Part shown: one piece after another, positions 55,264-64,000 of the stretch
How positions within the stretch are numbered: position 1 is the first letter of the stretch
Layout: each line of letters opens with the position of its first letter
NCBI GenBank assembly: GCA_964019425.1
Contig: OZ025835.1
Span: 434,001 to 498,000 of the forward strand
Reading direction: 5' to 3'
DNA length: 64,000 nt
Source: Flectonema sp. DT1601
Lineage: Eukaryota > Euglenozoa > Diplonemea > Diplonemida > Diplonemidae
Notes under the pieces: generated by a model
The model's database searches: none
The model's input: only the letters and a program-made list of their open reading frames with translations
Told to the model about the DNA's origin: nothing
Made by a program: the position numbers and the translations under genes

Positions 55264-56325
55264 ATGATAACTCGACGTGCACTATCGCAGTGCCGTAGGT
55301 ATGCATCCCAGGGAGGGATAGAATGGCAAGACCCGACAAAGATTGATTACGGAGCAATGAGAGTTAACGTAGTTGAACGCCATGACGTAATCCAAGGGTT
55401 AGTTGATGAACAGAGAGATTACTTTAAACAAAGTGATAATAAACCAGCCTTCTACGACGATGTTGATATCAAGAACCCGAAAACGATAAGAGAAATGGTT
55501 GCTAAGTGGATGATGGAGTTCGACCTCTCAAGGTCGCGATACATTCATCGTAAGTATGGAACTCGAATCGGTTTGATGTTATTAAATCACGTTAACAACC
55601 CTGACTGGGCTACTCTCTTTGGAATAAAAGAAATGTATCTTGAAGTTACCATGTGGCTCTGGTCTATTCATATGTGGATAGTACAAAAACGTCTTTGGGT
55701 AATACCTGAATGTGCTCACATGTGTAAATCTATGCACGCTCTTTACTACGACACGTGTAGACAACGAATCGACGGAATATACGAGACTTCTCGTGAACGT
55801 CGACTAGTTTTAGAAAGAATGCAACAAGTATGTCTTGAGGAGTTTTTTTTTTTTTTTTTTTTTTTTTCATTAGCTACCTACAAAAATACTTTTGTGTCAT
55901 TTCACAATATAAAAAAAAAAAAAAACAGCTTTTTACTGGTAACGCTCTTCCTTTAGATGAGGCTTTTATTTCTGAATGTGAATACCGTGACGCGATCATG
56001 CTGTTTGCTTTGTATAGAAATGCTCCATTTGAACATAGAGAAGAAGTTCCAATGTTTGCATGGTATACAATGGTTCAGTATATTAGACTTCATCTTGCTG
56101 TATTCGATAGGGTCTGTATTACTTATTTATGATTAGGTCTGTGTTGTCATAATAAATTAATAATAACAGATTCCTAATGAAGAGTTTAAGCAGGGTTATT
56201 TTTATTTCTATCATCCGCTTGATGAGGCGCTCTTTGAACGTCCTTCAGCGATGGATTCACCTATGTATGTACCTGACCTCCTCCGAGGTAAGAGGGGAGC
56301 GAAGCCGCCAGACGTTACAAAGTAG
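55264..56325 (+). CDS. CBP3/UQCC1-like ubiquinol-cytochrome c chaperone candidate (three exons)
   Basis: Exons 55264-55827, 55929-56111 and 56170-56325 with GTATGT...CAG and GTCTGT...CAG introns, both phase 0, give 300 residues. The N-terminus (MITRRALSQCRRYASQ) looks like a mitochondrial presequence. The core has WLWSIHMWIVQKRL, then a helical stretch, then ALPLDEAFISE, ALYRNAP and YTMVQYIRLHLAVFDRIP. That order (HLW near the start, RN..., Y(V/I)R...L near the end) fits the CBP3 chaperone domain, which helps cytochrome b synthesis and complex III assembly. The match is by pattern only. CTTTCAG lies 10 nt before the ATG. Without the introns the frame ends in a poly(T) artefact. Confidence 0.5.
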
Positions 56326-56968
56326 TCGAATCTGATTGACGAGAATGTTTAGTAATTATCGCACGGCTGCTATGAATGACTGAATGCAATATATGGAATC
56401 GTATATCGTTTCCAACTTTGACTTCACTAAGACCTGTGGTTGTATAGCAAGTATTAACACCTGTAGAGTGAGCAGTGAGTTCTGAATGGAATACTGAGAG
56501 GAGTTGATCAATAGTTAGATCTGGAAACTGGAGGGGAAAAAAAAAAAAAAAAACAACAACAACGCCTAGATTGGACCTTCTGTCGATTTTCGATGCTGGG
56601 AATTGTTTCCTTTTGATTGGTTGAGATCATCGTGCTGGCAACATTCTTTTCTTCACGTCAGATTTTTTGTTGTTCAGTTTTTATTTATTTATTTTATTTT
56701 TGCTGTAAAAAGTATATTAACCCCCCCTCTCTCTTCTTGCAGGCTTACTCTCTTCTCAACTATGTTCACGTGGCCTCTTTGGCAATCGTGTGCTACGTTC
56801 CCGTTGATGGTTTCGGACCATTTATTTTAGTTTTTTTTCTTACTGTACGGCCTCGGTAGGCAATCAGTTTACCCTTTTCTACAGGCTTGTGTCTCTTTTA
56901 ACCCCCGGGGAGGTTTTTTTTTTTTTTTTTTTTGATTCTAAAAAAAAAAAGAGAACTGTGAGTTGGAA
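56326..56968 (+). other. Intergenic region
   Basis: AT-rich, with A runs (~56536-56553), T runs (56917-56933) and pyrimidine stretches. The short frames at 56603-56859 show no domain. No RNA gene was recognised. Confidence 0.6.
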
Positions 56969-59104
56969 ATGAATAAGAATGCTGTTGAATATAAGTGTGA
57001 AGTATTGCCTGCTGAGTGCGCAGCATCAACTCAGAAAATATCCGGTAGCGACACTGTATCAGTAACCCAACTTGAGCGATATATTAACAGTGCGGTGCTT
57101 CATACTGGGACAGTTGTGTATCCAAAGAGACCTCTTTTGATTGAAAAACATGAAATAGTTTTTACTCAACCTGGCATTTCGAATAACCGAATAGTTTATA
57201 ATGGTGTTGTCGGTGCTATCGTTCAATCAATTTCGAGTAAGTTAACAGAACACGTGTTGATTTCAAATAGTTTTATGTTACCAAAGAAAAGATTAAATTC
57301 ATCTAAGAATTATTCAACGTTTGTTAATGTTAATGATTGTAGTACTAAGATTAATCTCTCAGATCAACAACAGAAAGTCTCTCAGTTATCATTGACGTGT
57401 AAGTTTCGAATAGCTGATGAGGACTGCACTTCATTAAAACGACAAACATATCTCACGTGGAAAGTTTATTATAAAGATGTTGTTGTACATACTGCTTGTA
57501 TTGATCAGTCGGGGGTTCATAAAGTCTCTTTTGTAGAGCTTTATCCTTTTAATTGCTACACAGTTTCTGTGAGTCTTCATCAAAATGATTTTATACCAAT
57601 TCGGGTGGACGGTTTATCAATTACGGTTACTAGCTCATGTGGGGATGTCAATACCATAATACTCGGAAGTGTCAGTGATATTGTTTACTTTTATCCGAAT
57701 AATCTGCCTGTACCTGTTGTACTTTATAATTTAAATAAAATAACAATCAGACCAGGTTCTGTTTCAGGTGATTGGGTTCCTGTTCAAATAGCAGGAGAGA
57801 GTAATTGGTTGTTTACGTCGATAGAAAATTTATCAAATCAGCCTTCTGGACCGATTGCTCCACCGGTCTTCTTTCGTATTCAGGATGCTGAAATTACGAA
57901 TGTTGGTTTTGTTTCGGATGTGAAATCTCCTCAACAATCACTGATGGAGGATGTGATTCTTCATGAGATTACTGTTCCTGTGGATGCCTCAGCAATTCAC
58001 ATTTCAGCAACACTTGTTGGAATCGGAGGATTACACTGGTGGAAGAAGTTATCTCACAATTCAGTATTAAAAAGAAACCCAATTCAGTTGTTTAGTTCCA
58101 AATCTGCTGTTGTTGGAACTACAGTTGGCTACACAAAAGATTGCAGTGCTATGATTGACACTGAGATAATTCAATCAGATTGTACTGCTTGTATCATATG
58201 TATTGGAATACTACGATATTCACAATTAAAGCAACCTTTGAGAGTACTCAACGGATTGGTTTGTGTTGTGTATCCACACGCACCGTTGTGTAAACTACTG
58301 CCGTCAGTTTCTTGTTTAGAACTGTTTCAGGGACGTTCATTTCATAATAACACTGTTAGGGATTTACAGATTCATATCTTGGCGAAGAATAGTTCTTTTT
58401 GGTTTGCTTTTGTGAAATCATTTCAAAGAAGGTCTGTTAGAAGTGAACCACTACACAGCGTGTTGTCGTCTTCTAATTCAAAATGTAAACCAAAATGTGG
58501 AAATTGGCCGACTTTGTTAGATACGCTGCACTCAGTCCCGTGTCACAGTGGCACCAGGGAAAGTATCTCAAAAGAAAAACCACTCATGACGCTAAAGCAA
58601 AGACGTGCTGCCTTGTCATCTCACGTTGGACCATTGCAGAGAATCAACAGACATCGAGTTAAGCGTGGACTACAGGCACTCAATCCAGGCGTGTCAAAAC
58701 GTGAGGAATTTCGAGAACTTACTGAGCAGCAGATAAAAAAACAAATGAAACTACTGTTGGGAGAATCAACAACTGCTGAGAATTATTTACAAATGTCGGA
58801 GATGGTTCTCAAATTTAGACTTCCCAAGAATGAAGATCTTCGGGTAGCCGCACGTAAATACGTCAATCAGCTGAACCGTAATGATGACATGTCCGCATCC
58901 AAACAAAAACAGCTCACTCCTCGTCCTCCAACTATCTCTATCAACTCAAGCAAGAGACCTGTCGCTAGTTGGAACTCATCTCCAATTATCGCAGAGACTA
59001 ATTTCAGTCATCTTCTTTTGGAGAGGGAGCCTCGGGCGGAACACCTGCCCTGTAGTCCAACACGTGTTGAAATCCTTCAAAAGAAGTTAAGAATTACCAT
59101 CTGA
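56969..59104 (+). CDS. Unrecognised ~711-residue protein
   Basis: Starts MNKNAVEYKCEV at 56969; the slightly longer frame needs a TTG start. Residues ~1-520 are rich in beta-like alternating segments (for example VVHTACIDQSGVHKVSF; NCYTVSVSLHQN; HEITVPVDASAIHIS) with scattered Cys and no TM helix or signal peptide. Residues ~525-640 are basic and helical (RRAALSSHVGPLQRINRH; LTEQQIKKQMKLLLGES). The tail is disordered. I do not recognise it; several Ig/FN3-like folds would be a guess. AT-rich codon use matches the neighbouring host-type genes, so it is probably native. Confidence 0.7.
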   Translation: MNKNAVEYKCEVLPAECAASTQKISGSDTVSVTQLERYINSAVLHTGTVVYPKRPLLIEKHEIVFTQPGISNNRIVYNGVVGAIVQSISSKLTEHVLISNSFMLPKKRLNSSKNYSTFVNVNDCSTKINLSDQQQKVSQLSLTCKFRIADEDCTSLKRQTYLTWKVYYKDVVVHTACIDQSGVHKVSFVELYPFNCYTVSVSLHQNDFIPIRVDGLSITVTSSCGDVNTIILGSVSDIVYFYPNNLPVPVVLYNLNKITIRPGSVSGDWVPVQIAGESNWLFTSIENLSNQPSGPIAPPVFFRIQDAEITNVGFVSDVKSPQQSLMEDVILHEITVPVDASAIHISATLVGIGGLHWWKKLSHNSVLKRNPIQLFSSKSAVVGTTVGYTKDCSAMIDTEIIQSDCTACIICIGILRYSQLKQPLRVLNGLVCVVYPHAPLCKLLPSVSCLELFQGRSFHNNTVRDLQIHILAKNSSFWFAFVKSFQRRSVRSEPLHSVLSSSNSKCKPKCGNWPTLLDTLHSVPCHSGTRESISKEKPLMTLKQRRAALSSHVGPLQRINRHRVKRGLQALNPGVSKREEFRELTEQQIKKQMKLLLGESTTAENYLQMSEMVLKFRLPKNEDLRVAARKYVNQLNRNDDMSASKQKQLTPRPPTISINSSKRPVASWNSSPIIAETNFSHLLLEREPRAEHLPCSPTRVEILQKKLRITI

Positions 59105-59308
59105 AAGACTCTATAACACTTTTTTGATTATTGTATTTGCTGCATTTCCTTTTTCCAAAGGGAGTCGTTTTTCTGTCGGATATCGCTCTTTAGCTGCAGT
59201 CGTTTCATTTTAATGTGATGACCACTAATGAAATTCTAACAAGTGATTGATTAAAAAAAAAAACGATTTTCATTTTGTATTTAGTTCACTCCAACAGTAC
59301 AAATATTT

Positions 59309-61249
59309 ATGGAACCCGTCGGCTACAAACGTATTGTTGCTGGTGACGTTATATTTGCGATTTTGATTGGGAGTACAGGAGAAGAAGGAGTTTGGAAGGT
59401 AAAGGTTGATCAAAAGAGAAATCGTGCATTTTACGTTAATGTGGGAACTGGTGAAAAATGTTGGACACTACCAACGACGGAACAACAGAGTCCAAATCAT
59501 AATATAAAATTAGAAATCACGCAACCAAAACAACGAGAGCGGAGTACCTCTCACGACACAAGTTATGATCTCAGTGACGACAGCGACTTAGAAGAGCAGC
59601 GAACCAGAACTTCTAAGAAAGCAAAACTTAAAACGCCTCCCAAACCCGTTTGGATTCCAGTTGATGACGACGAGGATGTCGTTCAGTTCGAACTTTTCAC
59701 AACTGATGATGAGACGTCAATGAATACTTCCTCCTCTACTTCTGTTAATAAATTAATGATCCCGTCGTCGATTAAGAAACCACCTCTTCCAAGTAAGACA
59801 CCAATCTTATCATCGATGCTATCTGATGTCATCACAAGAGAATCAAGTGGTAGTACGAGTCCTGTTGTTGGTGGTGTTCATCGCAGCTCACCTCTTGCTG
59901 TTCCATTAAGTAGTAGTGAAGATGTTGAGTCAGAACTCTCAAAACAAAACTTTAATAGCGTACCTATCCCTGCTATTGACGACAGTGTTGTTAATCCTTA
60001 CACTGTTGTACAATCTAATATATCTACTTATGGTAATCCGACTAGTCAGGAAATAAGAACGAGTAGCTCTCCGTATGTTATATGTGACCACACGAATCAA
60101 TCAGCTGATGTGAATAATTCAAATTATGGAGGACATGTTTTATATAATGTTAACAACAACACTCCCGTTGTGTCATCTGATGGAGATCATTCATACAGCA
60201 CTGATCAGGAAATAAGAACGAGTAGCTCTCCATATATCACGCACAGTCATACGAATCTTGGAGATAATCTGCAAAACGGTCGGGAGTTACGATCGTCTTC
60301 CCACTTTGACCAATCAACGAGTGTGGTTAGCTTTAATAATCAACAAGATAATCAAAACAGAAATGATTCGATTAATATGACTAGTTCATACAAACCTGTT
60401 GAGCAGGTGACTACTTCTATTGGTAACAAACACATCAGATCTGTTAATCCTCATTTAGAAGTAGTTCCGCAAAACATCTCATCGATAAACGGACATCATT
60501 CGATTGATAAATATAATCAACCAATTCAGAATAGTGATCCAACACATTACTTGTCAGGAGGGGTCCTTGGGGGTAGCTATAACTCGAACCCATACATTCC
60601 AAAGTTTGTAACAGATGCCCAACAAGTTCTATCAAATATTAATATCAACAGTAACGACAACATCGCTGATAAGATTAATTCTGTTGGCGAGGTAACAGAA
60701 ATCGCAACTCAAGCTCAAGGTGTTGTAAAAGAGATGCAGCAAATACAACCAGTAAGGTCATCATCTTGTCCAGCTATTAGTTTTGATGACAGTAGGAAGT
60801 CATCTGGTTCAACATCCTCATCCACAAGTGATAAAGTTATTTGTGAACTCGTGTCTCAGATTGAAGAACTTATGAAGTTTCAAAAAGATCAGAGTCGAGT
60901 AGTCGATGATCTCAAGGCTGAGCTCGCGGAAGTTCGCAGCATTAAGACTTCAAATAAAAACACTTATCGACTCGCTGCATCAGCGAAGATGTTTGAGCCC
61001 TCGTCACCAGAGCATTTGAGTAAGCTGCCGATTGTTTCATCGCCTCTCGCTGCTCCTGTTTCGGAATATACGAGTGAAACAGAAAAAGAAAACTCACCAC
61101 CTCGCCCGCCAACACAAAACCAACCAGTAAAACGTCGCCTCTCTGCCTCCCGTCTTGTAGCTGCTGGCTATCCACGTACTGTTCCGTCGGCGCCTTCGGT
61201 GAAACCGAGGAAGAAAATTCTAAAGTCAACTTTCAAACCCTTTCGATAG
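59309..61249 (+). CDS. Ser/Asn-rich protein with N-terminal WW-like domain and a coiled coil
   Basis: 646 residues. Residues ~27-55 (VWKVKVDQKRNRAFYVNVG to CWTLP) match the WW pattern: first Trp, FYVN in place of YYVN, second Trp before Leu-Pro. WW domains bind proline-rich peptides. The long middle is Ser/Asn/Asp-rich with two copies of QEIRTSSSPY about 65 residues apart. A coiled coil (VSQIEELMKFQKDQSR) and a basic tail (PRKKILKSTFKPF) follow. Short KEN- and RxxS-like sites are common in such disordered proteins and prove nothing. Function unknown; a scaffold is inference. CTCCAACAG lies 11 nt before the ATG. Confidence 0.7.
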   Translation: MEPVGYKRIVAGDVIFAILIGSTGEEGVWKVKVDQKRNRAFYVNVGTGEKCWTLPTTEQQSPNHNIKLEITQPKQRERSTSHDTSYDLSDDSDLEEQRTRTSKKAKLKTPPKPVWIPVDDDEDVVQFELFTTDDETSMNTSSSTSVNKLMIPSSIKKPPLPSKTPILSSMLSDVITRESSGSTSPVVGGVHRSSPLAVPLSSSEDVESELSKQNFNSVPIPAIDDSVVNPYTVVQSNISTYGNPTSQEIRTSSSPYVICDHTNQSADVNNSNYGGHVLYNVNNNTPVVSSDGDHSYSTDQEIRTSSSPYITHSHTNLGDNLQNGRELRSSSHFDQSTSVVSFNNQQDNQNRNDSINMTSSYKPVEQVTTSIGNKHIRSVNPHLEVVPQNISSINGHHSIDKYNQPIQNSDPTHYLSGGVLGGSYNSNPYIPKFVTDAQQVLSNININSNDNIADKINSVGEVTEIATQAQGVVKEMQQIQPVRSSSCPAISFDDSRKSSGSTSSSTSDKVICELVSQIEELMKFQKDQSRVVDDLKAELAEVRSIKTSNKNTYRLAASAKMFEPSSPEHLSKLPIVSSPLAAPVSEYTSETEKENSPPRPPTQNQPVKRRLSASRLVAAGYPRTVPSAPSVKPRKKILKSTFKPFR

Positions 61250-61493
61250 GATTGATGGCATCTTTTTGTATTAATTGTCGTTTATTTATTTATTTCATAT
61301 TCTCATTTTTGTTATTCTCTCATAGATTAGATTTATTGTCAAAAAAAAAAAAAAATAATTAAGTTATCCCCCCACTACCAACTTAATAACTTGTTTTTTT
61401 TACGTTACGACTGTCACCTGCATGTTGTCGGTAAAGTCTGATATGTCCTTTTAGTCGTTAGTGATGCAATCTAATAATTACGTTCCCCCAACA

Positions 61494-61513
61494 GGTCCCA
61501 CTACATTGGGACC
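61494..61513 (+). promoter_or_regulatory. Leader hairpin GGTCCC / GGGACC between the acceptor and the ATG
   Basis: A 6-bp perfect stem with an 8-nt loop, starting at the last base of the candidate acceptor CCCCCAACAG and ending 5 nt before the ATG at 61519. If the leader is made by splicing here, the hairpin fills almost the whole 24-nt 5' UTR and could affect ribosome scanning (inference). Confidence 0.35.
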
Positions 61514-61518
61514 ACGTC

Positions 61519-64000
61519 ATGAGTAGAATTAATCATTTACTGGAAGCGCTGGAAGGAATCTTAAAGGGGGTACCTGGAGCAGATTCCTGGCTTCTTCAAG
61601 AAGAAAAAGGATTAGTCAGAGAACTGGTTGAAGTATACACAACCATAGGTGGAGATGATGGAAAACGTCAATTATGTGGCGTGACGCTGGGTCGGATGAT
61701 TCAGGATGATACAATGACTTCAGAGGGAATTGAACTAGTGAGACAAAGAGTTGGTCAGTTAGTTTTGGGAAGTGATTCATCTCCTCCAAGTTCTCCTCAA
61801 GCAGGGTCTGATATTATAACATTAACGGGGTGTGACATTCTGGGTAAGATAATACAAAAATCAAACGGAGATTCTGAAAGTCAAAAAATATTAACTCACT
61901 GCATGCAACCTCAACCAGCTTGTAAGGTCCCAATTATAAAACGAATTCTATCCGGTTCCGCACCAGTTCTTGAGAGTAGTCCGCACCTAGTAGACGCTTT
62001 TCATAATATTGTGGTTTGTCCTATTTTGAATTCAAGTATTCTTAATCTTTTAACTGTTGTTAGAATAGCGTATCATCAGAATCCTCGAAAAAGATCTGAA
62101 TTACCAACCATGTTACTGGGAATAGTTACAGGGATTGTTTCGCAGGGGGCTGGTTCACAAATGCTTTCTGATTTTGGTCTGATTTCTGATGTGATGCAAT
62201 TGATTTGTATTTCTCCAGCATCTGATTGTCTTCACAACGCATCGTATGAGTTGGCTGCTATGGCTTTACAAATATACACTCCGAACATCGCGAGAAAAGT
62301 AAACAACTTTCGAAACGATCCTTCGTTTGGAGCTGCCGGAGTGTACAGCGAACGAATTGCAATACGATCGATTCTAAACACTATATCAATGATGTTAACA
62401 AATACAATAATACCAACTTCTTTAATATCAATTATTTGTCAAGCATGTGTTCAAGCAGCTACTCTTCAAGAAACAGAACTTGAAGACGTTGAACCAGTCG
62501 ACCTCTCATTAGCTGTTGACATACCTGGAGATCTACGAGATGCTGCGGCTTGGTGTGTAAGTTGTTTGTTAAAAGATGCGGATTCGGGAGGACCATGTTC
62601 ACCCATTCCGGGTATTGGATCTGAAGTATCGAGGATACTCTCATCAATGATTACAGGTACTCATTCAGAGTCAACTTTGTTTATACTTCAACAGTTGTTT
62701 GAAGGGAACTTCTTGTGTGTTGATGATGCTCCAGTAGACATGATTCTACAGGTGGTACAAAGCACATCTCTTCCCGCAACTGTTAGAGCCAGAGCATGTG
62801 TTGCCGCATCAGCTGTTGTTTGCGGACGACTACCAGCAGATCAACACGCATTCTTAATTAACTATCAGTGGTGTAAACTATCTGAGCCATCAAGTACTCC
62901 AATTGAACTCCGAGTCATGGCAGCTCTTGGATGTGGAACTGCTGTGGCTCACACGGTGTTGAATCCTGATTGTCTATTGTTGTTACAAATAAATAATTCG
63001 ACTTCGTTGGTTCCATTTTTAGAATTAGTAAAACAATACCCAAACTTACTACTTGAGAGTTTGAATAGAATTATTCAAATACTTTCAAGGGCTGTGTTGA
63101 CTCCTGCGAACGTTGCGGCGACACTGAGAGTTCTGTTGGATATTATGGAAGCAAATATTGAAAACACTCGACTGTGTCAGAGATTGTTATCAGTTTTGTG
63201 TAAGGGTCTCATTGAAGAACACATCTCATCACCTGATATATGTCAACACATTACTACAGTTAGCACTACTCTAATGTCTCAGTTACTATCACCTGATGTG
63301 AACCAGACGGTTCAGTCTCTCGCATCATCAGCCCTAGACATCGCTAGTGCTTTGTGTAGTTGTTCTTGTTCTTGTTCGAGTGTCGCAGCTTCCCTTATTA
63401 AACCTATTTGTGAATACCCCGCTGAGGGAAAAAGCGTCATCAGATCAGCAGCAAAATCGTTGGCCCTCTCTGTATCAGTCGCCAAGGGAGGAGATGAGAC
63501 TTCGTTTGGTTTAGTAATTCCATCACTGCTGACTAAGTTATCTCAGAAGTGTGATCCTCAGACTGCCCAGTCTTTGGCAGCAGCCGTAGTCTGCGCATCA
63601 ACGTTTTGTAGTTCTTTACAGCTGAAAGAGCTTTCTGTTTCTTGTCTGCAGTATGTGAGCTGTCGTTGTGCATCAGCCCCTGACTGGACTTGGCCTGTTT
63701 TAATGTGCTTACCTTGGTGTTCATTGTTGTCGGCGGGTGTTCCTGCGGATGAGTGTTTGAGAGTTGTCGGATCGAATCCCTCTGAAGTTCAAAACTTCTT
63801 AGCATGTTGGATCACCATCGACAATATTATCGAACCCAAGTTACGTCACATCAGCGCCAAGGCGGCTGGGATCCTACTGAACGGACTGCCGGGTGACATG
63901 TTGTCTCAGAATGTGATGTTACTTCCGATAAAAACAATTTATAGAAGAGCTCCCCCAACATCCCAAGTGAGTGTCTCCCTCTGTGATGCATTGCTGGTAG
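61519..64000 (+). CDS. Long alpha-helical (HEAT/ARM-like) protein, C-terminus off the right edge
   Basis: An ATG-initiated frame (MSRINHLLEALEGILK) stays open for more than 827 codons with no stop. The sequence is almost wholly helical, built of ~40-residue hydrophobic helix pairs, for example LRVMAALGCGTAVAHTVLN and VRARACVAASAVVCGRLP, suggesting alpha-solenoid repeats. No enzyme motif, TM segment or signal peptide. The last part (NFLACWITIDNIIEPKLRHI, then AGILLNGLPG) faintly recalls karyopherin C-termini; I do not assign it. A possible GTGAGT donor occurs ~30 nt before the edge. A short AT-rich spacer (61250-61518) precedes it. Confidence 0.75.
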   Translation, partial: MSRINHLLEALEGILKGVPGADSWLLQEEKGLVRELVEVYTTIGGDDGKRQLCGVTLGRMIQDDTMTSEGIELVRQRVGQLVLGSDSSPPSSPQAGSDIITLTGCDILGKIIQKSNGDSESQKILTHCMQPQPACKVPIIKRILSGSAPVLESSPHLVDAFHNIVVCPILNSSILNLLTVVRIAYHQNPRKRSELPTMLLGIVTGIVSQGAGSQMLSDFGLISDVMQLICISPASDCLHNASYELAAMALQIYTPNIARKVNNFRNDPSFGAAGVYSERIAIRSILNTISMMLTNTIIPTSLISIICQACVQAATLQETELEDVEPVDLSLAVDIPGDLRDAAAWCVSCLLKDADSGGPCSPIPGIGSEVSRILSSMITGTHSESTLFILQQLFEGNFLCVDDAPVDMILQVVQSTSLPATVRARACVAASAVVCGRLPADQHAFLINYQWCKLSEPSSTPIELRVMAALGCGTAVAHTVLNPDCLLLLQINNSTSLVPFLELVKQYPNLLLESLNRIIQILSRAVLTPANVAATLRVLLDIMEANIENTRLCQRLLSVLCKGLIEEHISSPDICQHITTVSTTLMSQLLSPDVNQTVQSLASSALDIASALCSCSCSCSSVAASLIKPICEYPAEGKSVIRSAAKSLALSVSVAKGGDETSFGLVIPSLLTKLSQKCDPQTAQSLAAAVVCASTFCSSLQLKELSVSCLQYVSCRCASAPDWTWPVLMCLPWCSLLSAGVPADECLRVVGSNPSEVQNFLACWITIDNIIEPKLRHISAKAAGILLNGLPGDMLSQNVMLLPIKTIYRRAPPTSQVSVSLCDALLV

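Overview
This is eukaryotic nuclear DNA from a protist that I cannot name. Short GT-AG introns (mostly GTATGT donors, 63-174 nt), a canonical Cdc48/p97 gene, SNF2 helicases of the ATRX/ARIP4 type, a voltage-gated K+ channel and a PIP kinase rule out prokaryotes. Intergenic DNA is AT-rich with long homopolymer runs. Two layout traits suggest a lineage with polycistronic transcription and possibly trans-splicing (Euglenozoa- or Perkinsus/dinoflagellate-like; inference only). All host-type genes left of 23.1 kb are on the minus strand and all those right of 52.4 kb are on the plus strand. Nearly every start codon also has a candidate AG acceptor just upstream.

Left arm (1-23.1 kb, minus strand): a CCCH zinc-finger / NTF2-like protein running off the left edge; an unknown coiled-coil protein; two paralogous SNF2 helicases (one with a 72-unit GGTGCT hexanucleotide tract, one with internally duplicated SIM-like/Cys-cluster modules); Cdc48; and a K+ channel with a large ectodomain and a long cytoplasmic tail that becomes visible only after an intron is removed.

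Middle (23.1-52.3 kb): a mobile-element accumulation at the divergent strand switch. Its core is a Helitron/Helentron-like element (about 26.9-38.4 kb). Its Rep-helicase is frameshifted, and its 3' part is split by two TIR elements. It ends inside a tandem-OTU protease gene. A second member of the family, in the opposite orientation (42.17-46.5 kb), carries about 19 tandem repeats of about 135 bp, each with two or three hairpins. It splits a LINE-type reverse-transcriptase gene in two. Truncated relatives lie at 47.5 kb and probably at 28.2-28.8 and 24.7 kb. Also here: a papain-like peptidase pseudogene, a TA-flanked MITE, a tRNA-Lys gene, an RNase H retroelement ORF with a decayed copy, and a ZZ-like zinc ORF followed by a poly(A) tail.

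Right arm (52.4-64 kb, plus strand): a PIP kinase, a TraB-like mitochondrial protein, a CBP3-like mitochondrial protein (three exons), two unrecognised proteins (one with a WW-like N-terminus), and a long alpha-helical protein open to the window edge.

The most unusual items are the hairpin repeat array with compensatory base changes between diverged copies, the fused K+ channel, and the divergent gene layout. No database search was possible, so family names rest on motifs read by eye.
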